A DNA stretch of 64,000 bases, taken from the NCBI RefSeq assembly GCF_002101395.1, contig NZ_CP019706.1, positions 3,472,001 through 3,536,000 of the forward strand, in the 5' to 3' direction. This document shows, in pieces, positions 59,378 to 64,000 of this stretch. Position numbers and translations under genes: made by a program. Every line of letters starts with the position of its first letter. Position 1 is the stretch's first letter. This stretch comes from Pantoea alhagi. Its GTDB lineage: Bacteria > Pseudomonadota > Gammaproteobacteria > Enterobacterales > Enterobacteriaceae. Under the pieces are notes generated by a model. The model had not been told where the DNA came from. It worked only from the letters and a program-made list of their open reading frames with translations, and ran no database searches.

Positions 59378-60124
59378 ATGACAACGCTGACGACTCCTTT
59401 ACCTCGCCGCTTATCAGTATCCATGTTGCTTTCAGTGGCGCTGCACGGCAGCGTGATTGCCGCTTTGTTGTATGCTTCGTTTAACCGGAGCGTTGAAGCG
59501 CCTAAGATGTCGCAGCCCATTAGCGTCTCGCTGGTGGCTCCGGAGGTTCAGCCGCAGGCACAGCCTACACCGGAGCCTGCGCCCATGCCGGAACCAGAAC
59601 CGGAACCCCAGCCGGAGCCGATGCCTGAGCCGCCGAAGGCGGAGCCGGTAACGATCCCCAAACCTGAGCCAAAACCCAGGCCGAAGCCCAAACCGAAACC
59701 GGTTAAAAAAGAGGTGGTGAAGCCGCCTAAAGAGATCAAACCACAGACGCAGCCGCGGCAGGCATCGCCTTTCCAGGAAAATAGCGCTAAAACCACGGCG
59801 GCGAAACCCTCCACCGCGCCGAAAACTTCGCCAGCGCCATCGCGCACCGTTTCTGACGGACCGCGAGCGTTAAGCGTCGGCAAGCCGGGCTATCCCGCGC
59901 GCGCTTTTGCCCTGCGTATTGAAGGGCGTGTGCGTGTGCAGTATGACGTAGACAGCAGCGGACGTGTTGATAACATTCGTATTCTGTCAGCGCAGCCGCG
60001 TAATATGTTTGAGCGTGATGTGAAGCAGGCTATGAGGAAGTGGCGCTATGAGAGCGGTAAGCCAGGCAATAACCTGACGATGACTATCGTGTTTCGCATT
60101 AATGGCGGCACCAGCATTGAATAG
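59378..60124 (+). CDS. tonB: Energy-transducing protein TonB
   Basis: Couples the proton-motive force, via ExbBD, to outer-membrane siderophore and B12 receptors; 248 residues. An N-terminal anchor (VSMLLSVALHGSVIAALLYA, including the essential histidine) is followed by a long Glu-Pro then Lys-Pro periplasmic spacer (about residues 55-110) and the C-terminal domain with YPARAFALRIEGRVRVQYDV and the end FRINGGTSIE. Starts at 59366 and 59378 are both possible; MTTLTTPLPRR fits the family better. Confidence 0.95.
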   Translation: MTTLTTPLPRRLSVSMLLSVALHGSVIAALLYASFNRSVEAPKMSQPISVSLVAPEVQPQAQPTPEPAPMPEPEPEPQPEPMPEPPKAEPVTIPKPEPKPRPKPKPKPVKKEVVKPPKEIKPQTQPRQASPFQENSAKTTAAKPSTAPKTSPAPSRTVSDGPRALSVGKPGYPARAFALRIEGRVRVQYDVDSSGRVDNIRILSAQPRNMFERDVKQAMRKWRYESGKPGNNLTMTIVFRINGGTSIE

Positions 60125-60139
60125 CACGGCGATCGCCTG

Positions 60140-60171
60140 AAAAAGGTGCCGCGCCTGCGCGGCACCTTTTT
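60140..60171. terminator. Bidirectional terminator between tonB and yciA
   Basis: AAAAAGGTGCCGCGC / GCGCGGCACCTTTTT, a 15-base perfect stem with a two-base loop. Confidence 0.92.
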
Positions 60172-60193
60172 CATGAATTACAGACGCGGCGCT

Positions 60194-60622
60194 TTATTCC
60201 GTACTCTCCTGCGCAAGATAATGACTCTTCCCGGCTGGTAGCGGACGAGATTTCCCCTGTTCATCTACCGCGACATAGATAAAAATCGCTTCGGTAGTAC
60301 AGTAGAACTGGCCCAGCGGCTCAGAAGAGACTTTCTTGATCCAGACTTCCACATTGATGGTCATCGAACTGCTGCCGGTGCGAATACAGCGGGCATAGCA
60401 GCTGACAACGTCTCCTACCGCCACCGGCTTAAGGAACGTCATTCCATCAACGCGTACCGTCACAACGCGTCCCTCGGCCAGCTCCTTGGCCAGAATAGCG
60501 CCGCCAATATCCATCTGCGACATCAGCCAGCCGCCGAAAATATCGCCGTTAGCGTTGGTATCCGCCGGCATCGCCAGCGTACGTAACACCATTTCGCCTT
60601 GCGGCTTACGATTATTATCCAT
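60194..60622 (-). CDS. yciA: Acyl-CoA thioesterase YciA
   Basis: Hot-dog-fold hydrolase of acyl-CoA esters, 142 residues (132 in E. coli; the extra residues are at the C-terminus). The active-site region is TLAMPADTNANGDIFGGWLM, followed by GGAILAKELAEGRVVTVRVD. It is encoded just downstream of yciB on the same strand. Confidence 0.95.
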   Translation of the reverse strand: MDNNRKPQGEMVLRTLAMPADTNANGDIFGGWLMSQMDIGGAILAKELAEGRVVTVRVDGMTFLKPVAVGDVVSCYARCIRTGSSSMTINVEVWIKKVSSEPLGQFYCTTEAIFIYVAVDEQGKSRPLPAGKSHYLAQESTE

Positions 60623-60682
60623 TACTCAATTCTTTAGTTAGCAAAATAAAAGCCCGGTGCATTGGGGCCGGGCAGAGCAGAA

Positions 60683-61219
60683 CTATTTTTCCTGCTGAGG
60701 CATCAGACGGTAAATATAAACGCCGCTGAGCAAGGTAAACAGCAGCGTCAGGCCCGTCAGGCCGAAGACTTTAAAATTAACCCAAAACGCCTGCGGCATC
60801 CAAAAGGCAACATAGATATTCGCCAGACCACACGCCAGAAAGAACAGCGCCCAGGCAATATTCAGTTTACGCCAGGCGTATTGCGGCAGCTGCAGCTCTT
60901 TCCCCAGCATGCTCTGAATTAATGGTTTTTCCATGAAAAGCTGGCTGAACAATAATGCCAGAGCGAACAGCGTATAAATAACCGTGACTTTCCATTTGAT
61001 AAACTCATCGTTATGGAAAACCAGCGTCAGCGTGCCGAATACCGCGACCAGCACAAAGGTAAAGATGGTCATCTTTTCCAGTTTACGATAGAGGATCCAA
61101 CTGGCGACCAGCGCCAGCCCGGTTGCGGCTATCAGCGCGCCGGAGGCGACATAAATATCGTACAGCTTATAAAAGACGAAAAAGACCACCAGCGGAAGAA
61201 AATCGAGTAGTTGCTTCAT
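60683..61219 (-). CDS. yciB: Inner-membrane spanning protein YciB (IspA/IspZ family)
   Basis: Protein of 178 residues with five hydrophobic segments, the intracellular septation protein A family. In E. coli it contributes to envelope synthesis and interacts with cell-elongation and division proteins. ATG 61219 ([19 protein letters not shown]) is the family start; the frame is open to 61261 without homology. Confidence 0.95.
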   Translation of the reverse strand: MKQLLDFLPLVVFFVFYKLYDIYVASGALIAATGLALVASWILYRKLEKMTIFTFVLVAVFGTLTLVFHNDEFIKWKVTVIYTLFALALLFSQLFMEKPLIQSMLGKELQLPQYAWRKLNIAWALFFLACGLANIYVAFWMPQAFWVNFKVFGLTGLTLLFTLLSGVYIYRLMPQQEK

Positions 61220-61254
61220 AATGAATTCCAGATCGAGCCCGGTAGAAAAGAACA

Positions 61255-61275
61255 ACGGCATACAAAGTATGCCGT
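61255..61275 (-). terminator. Hairpin after yciC
   Basis: ACGGCATAC / GTATGCCGT with a three-base loop. On the minus strand it is followed by TGTTCTTTTC, just past the yciC stop. Confidence 0.7.
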
Positions 61276-61281
61276 CAGAAC

Positions 61282-62019
61282 TTAACGCAGCAGCATATAA
61301 AGACGGAACAGATAAATAACCAATATTGCCGAAACCAGGTTGCTTAACGCATTAAGCAACACAGAGGCGACATTAGCCGGCAGGACGGTAAAGGAAGAGG
61401 CCAGCAGCAATAAGGCCATTTTAGCCAGCAACCAGACGATGACCGCTGGTGCGATCAGACGCATATGTGCCCAGGCGAGACGGGAACTGGTGCGCAGCGC
61501 GGCAAGAATACCGGTTTTCTCAATCGCCAGAATCACCGGCGCCAGAGAAAGCAGGATACCCAGAATCACGCCGGGAATAACCAGCACCATAAAGCCAAGC
61601 TGTACCACCAGCGTAATCAGAAAGGTCAGCAGCAGCAGACGCGGCAGCAAAGGAGCAGAAGCGCCAATCGCCCGCAGCGCGCTGGTTCGTTGACCCGCCG
61701 ACACCAGAGGGATCAGGCAAAGCATGGCGCCGAGCAGCAATGTATTACCGACCAGAGAGGCAAACGTACCGGCTGCTGAAGCGCGTAGCAGAACCTGCTG
61801 CTGTTCCGGCGACAAGTTTTGGATCACCTCAATTAACGAAGTGGCGCCGCCGTTATCGCCTTCGCTCAGTATCGAGAGCTGTTCTGCGTCCGGTGTTAAC
61901 ACATGACCAATCATCACTGTAATCAGTGATGTCAGTAATGCTATCAGCACAATAGTGGCCAGCTGATGACGCAAAAAATTTCCCGTGTCACGGTATAGCG
62001 AGCCCGCCGTGATGGACAT
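61282..62019 (-). CDS. yciC: UPF0259 membrane protein YciC
   Basis: Inner-membrane protein of 245 residues (247 in E. coli) with about six hydrophobic segments. N-terminal motif [20 protein letters not shown] is diagnostic. Function is unknown. ATG 62019 follows AAGGAGTGTAC. Confidence 0.93.
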   Translation of the reverse strand: MSITAGSLYRDTGNFLRHQLATIVLIALLTSLITVMIGHVLTPDAEQLSILSEGDNGGATSLIEVIQNLSPEQQQVLLRASAAGTFASLVGNTLLLGAMLCLIPLVSAGQRTSALRAIGASAPLLPRLLLLTFLITLVVQLGFMVLVIPGVILGILLSLAPVILAIEKTGILAALRTSSRLAWAHMRLIAPAVIVWLLAKMALLLLASSFTVLPANVASVLLNALSNLVSAILVIYLFRLYMLLR

Positions 62020-62044
62020 GTACACTCCTTTGGTAATTACCGGT

Positions 62045-62464
62045 TTACAGATCCGGCGATTGTACATGGTCTGACGCGGGACTGGCACCCAGACTTACAT
62101 AACTTTCAGTAAGTGGCGGGTTTGATGAAAAAAACAGCGGTGGCAGACCATATTTTGCCCGGGCACGGTCACAGGCTTCATTCCCGACACCATTTTCACC
62201 GGACATAGCAAATTCACGGCAGGGCGTTGGACGCTGTTCGTAAATACCACAGGAGACGCACTGACCCACTTCGCCCTGCAAAGCAACACAGCGCGGCGTA
62301 CGGGCATTTGTGCCACGCATGTTGCGCATCAGCAAATTAAGCGGTTCGGTGAGATCGGCGGGTACGCCTCCACCGGCATCATCTGCCTCAGCCCAGTAGA
62401 AGGAAACACGGAAATGGGCGCAGCAGGCACCACAGGAAACACAAGGATTAAAATTATCGCTCAT
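62045..62464 (-). CDS. YkgJ-family cysteine-cluster protein
   Basis: Protein of 139 residues with the Zn/Fe-chelating CxxCxxCC signature near the N-terminus ([16 protein letters not shown]) and later cysteines ([20 protein letters not shown], then PTPCREF and [16 protein letters not shown]). This arrangement defines the YkgJ/CxxCxxCC family, possibly a metal-sulphur protein of unknown reaction. ATG 62464 ([11 protein letters not shown]) is the best start. It lies 25 bp before yciC on the same strand. Confidence 0.85.
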   Translation of the reverse strand: MSDNFNPCVSCGACCAHFRVSFYWAEADDAGGGVPADLTEPLNLLMRNMRGTNARTPRCVALQGEVGQCVSCGIYEQRPTPCREFAMSGENGVGNEACDRARAKYGLPPLFFSSNPPLTESYVSLGASPASDHVQSPDL

Positions 62465-62578
62465 TTGATCGCCCGCCCCTCCGAGGCATCGAACCAAAAT
62501 CACACTGGAAGATCAGCAAAATAATCTTTCATGTAACGTCCTGCAACGGGAATTTCACAGGTGTTACCGCTTTGTTTA

Positions 62579-62592
62579 TTGATCTAAATCAA
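62579..62592. promoter_or_regulatory. FNR-type box upstream of ompW
   Basis: TTGATCTAAATCAA matches TTGAT-N4-ATCAA perfectly, about 140 bp before the ompW start. E. coli ompW is reported to be FNR-regulated. Confidence 0.7.
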
Positions 62593-62731
62593 TGTTGCCT
62601 TTTTTAAGTGCTATGGAAAATTTGATCTACATGATTTTTCAGCCGTTTCGTTGTAAAAGGTGCTTCTGACACTTTTTTCTTACTTATAAGTGGGTAGGGG
62701 TTAATCCCTTTTAATTACACAAGGAGTAGTT

Positions 62732-63364
62732 ATGAAACGAGCTGCATTAGCGTTGGCGTTCCTCTCGGCATTTCCGGTTATTGCCAGCGCCCATCAGGCG
62801 GGCGACTTTTTTATACGTGCGGGTAGCGCGACGGTTCGTCCCTCTGAAGGATCGGATAACGTGCTGGGGATGGGGTCTTTTGACGTTGATAACAATACGC
62901 AGCTCGGTCTGACGTTCACCTGGATGGCCACCGATAATATTGGCGTAGAGCTGCTGGCTGCAACACCGTTTCGCCATAAAGTCGGCCTCGCTGCGACGGG
63001 TACGCTGGCAACCGTACGTCAGCTTCCGCCAACGCTAATGGCGCAATATTACTTTTTTGACAGCAACAGTAAGCTGCGTCCTTATGTCGGGGCCGGGATT
63101 AACTACACCACCTTTTACGATACCGATTTTAACCAGACCGGACGCGACGCGGGCCTGAGCGATCTCAGTGTAAAAAATTCATGGGGGATGGCCGGTCAGG
63201 TGGGGCTGGATTATGAAATCGATCAAGACTGGATGCTGAATATGTCGGTCTGGTATATGGATATTGATACCGAAGTCAAATTCAAAGCGGGCGGTCAGCA
63301 GCAGAATATCGATACGCGTATTGATCCCTGGGTATTCTTCTTTGGCGTGGGTTACCGCTTCTGA
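62732..63364 (+). CDS. ompW: Outer-membrane protein OmpW
   Basis: Eight-stranded outer-membrane barrel of 210 residues, with a hydrophobic lumen proposed for uptake of small hydrophobic compounds; receptor for colicin S4 in E. coli. The signal peptide MKRAALALAFLSAFPVIASA is cut before HQAGDFFIRAG. The barrel motif GLTFTWMATDNIGVELLAAT and terminal phenylalanine (GVGYRF) are present. ATG 62732 follows CAAGGAGTAGTT. Confidence 0.96.
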   Translation: MKRAALALAFLSAFPVIASAHQAGDFFIRAGSATVRPSEGSDNVLGMGSFDVDNNTQLGLTFTWMATDNIGVELLAATPFRHKVGLAATGTLATVRQLPPTLMAQYYFFDSNSKLRPYVGAGINYTTFYDTDFNQTGRDAGLSDLSVKNSWGMAGQVGLDYEIDQDWMLNMSVWYMDIDTEVKFKAGGQQQNIDTRIDPWVFFFGVGYRF

Positions 63365-63384
63365 TTGCGCTGCTAAAACGCATA

Positions 63385-63405
63385 AGGCCGCTGGCATAGC
63401 GGCCT
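63385..63405. terminator. Terminator between ompW and the BON-domain gene
   Basis: AGGCCGCT / AGCGGCCT stem with a five-base loop between convergent genes. Confidence 0.65.
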
Positions 63406-63415
63406 GAGCGGAAAA

Positions 63416-63730
63416 TTATTTAATCTGCATATTATTGACTACCGATTTCACGCCCGGCACGCGGCGCGTCACTTCTACCGCATGGTTAGCCATCTGCGGC
63501 GAAGAAACAAAGCCGCTGAGCTGTACCCGACCTTTAAAGGTCTCCACATTTATTTCACGTGCTTTCAGTGATTCGTCGCCCAGGAACTGGGATTTCACCC
63601 TGGTAGTGATCACCGTGTCATCAATATATCCCCCGGTTCCTTCCTGGGTGGAAGTCGGGGCGCAGGCGCTCAGCATCATGGCTACCGCCGCAGCAGCCAC
63701 TGTTCCGGTAAACAATTTAACAGCTTTCAT
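63416..63730 (-). CDS. BON-domain lipoprotein
   Basis: Protein of 104 residues with a lipoprotein signal (VAAAAVAMMLSACAPTS, lipobox LSAC) and one BON domain: DDTVITTRVKSQFLGDESL, INVETFKGRVQLSGFVSS, VPGVKSVVNNM. Such OsmY/Kbp-like periplasmic domains are linked to envelope stress. ATG 63730 gives the lipoprotein start; the frame is open upstream without homology. Confidence 0.88.
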   Translation of the reverse strand: MKAVKLFTGTVAAAAVAMMLSACAPTSTQEGTGGYIDDTVITTRVKSQFLGDESLKAREINVETFKGRVQLSGFVSSPQMANHAVEVTRRVPGVKSVVNNMQIK

Positions 63731-63843
63731 ATCGCTACTCCCTGTCATGAAAAAGGCGGTTGCCGCTTCGATTAGCGGCACATTAAGTGTGGTAGACAAT
63801 AGTGGGAAATACAAACGGGCAGGGGAAAAGGCGCGGATAAAGA

Positions 63844-63866
63844 GTGCCTTACCAGAGGCAAGGCAC
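63844..63866 (-). terminator. Probable terminator after trpA
   Basis: GTGCCTT / AAGGCAC with a nine-base loop; on the minus strand it is followed by TCTTTAT, just beyond the trpA stop. Confidence 0.6.
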
Positions 63867-63873
63867 AGAGGAT

Positions 63874-64000
63874 TTAGCGGGTAGCCGCTTTCAGCTCGCT
63901 GACAAAACGTTTCAGCTCGGCAAGCATCACGTCAGGTTCGGCGTGGTGTTTTTCTATGATTTTTACAATGGCAGAGCCGGAAATTGCACCGTCTGCGCCA
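63874..64000 (-). CDS. trpA: Tryptophan synthase alpha subunit, 3' end (partial)
   Basis: The last 41 codons run into the window edge: [20 protein letters not shown], then a helical tail ending ELKAATR and stop. This is the conserved TrpA C-terminus (phosphate-binding GSAIV loop). The rest of the trp operon lies beyond the window. Order ompW - trpA agrees with E. coli. Confidence 0.93.
   Translation of the reverse strand, partial: GADGAISGSAIVKIIEKHHAEPDVMLAELKRFVSELKAATR

Overview
The window is chromosomal DNA of a gamma-proteobacterium of the order Enterobacterales. Nearly every core gene aligns by eye, at full length, with an Escherichia coli gene (gapA, sppA, topB, galU, rssB, hns, adhE, oppABCDF, clsA, tonB, ompW, trpA). 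Three features suggest the Erwiniaceae (Pantoea, Erwinia, Mixta and relatives): selD is missing between ydjA and topB, a galU-ugd-UDP-glucuronate epimerase cluster precedes hns, and a drug-efflux gene follows dadX. The genus is an inference; order-level placement is secure.

Layout. 1-6 kb: D-alanine catabolism (dadA-dadX) with a CRP-like site upstream, a convergent Bcr/CflA-type efflux gene, yebV and the K+/H+ antiporter gene cvrA. 6-8 kb: two accessory genes, an orphan phage antirepressor and a small exported barrel-like protein. 8-11.3 kb: the stress pair yeaG-yeaH. About 11.35-22.6 kb: an AT-rich integrated element inserted between the divergent neighbours yeaG and mipA. It carries a large serine recombinase with a duplicated helical segment, two IS3-family elements, the remains of a phage lysis cassette (truncated membrane gene, small membrane protein, signal-anchored endolysin), a three-gene membrane-protein operon with a long inverted repeat, a stand-alone EAL protein, a Rap1a/Tai-like immunity protein, a toxin-antitoxin pair and a DUF2188 protein.

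22.6-35 kb: core genes mipA, yeaE, yeaD, gapA, msrB, yeaC, pncA, ansA, sppA, ydjA, topB, ynjH, xthA. 35-36 kb: a tyrT-type operon of two identical tRNA-Tyr genes with a stringent-type promoter, followed by tandem 167-169 bp repeats that each carry a copy of the tRNA 3' end. 36-48.6 kb: purU, ychJ, rssA, rssB, galU-ugd-epimerase, hns, tdk, adhE, ychE. 49-56.6 kb: two paralogous oligopeptide-binding proteins and oppBCDF. 56.6-64 kb: yciU, clsA, yciY, yciI, tonB, yciA, yciB, yciC, a YkgJ-type cysteine-cluster gene, ompW, a BON-domain lipoprotein and the 3' end of trpA.

Compared with the E. coli map as I remember it, the window joins blocks from about 1.24-1.32 Mb and 1.83-1.86 Mb. The junctions lie at cvrA/yeaH (accessory phage-like genes) and xthA/tyrT (tandem repeats). 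The most unusual material is in the 11.35-22.6 kb element. No complete, clearly new system is proven there, but the RipA-like membrane operon with its 17-bp inverted repeat and the EAL plus immunity-like pair are the best candidates for something undescribed.
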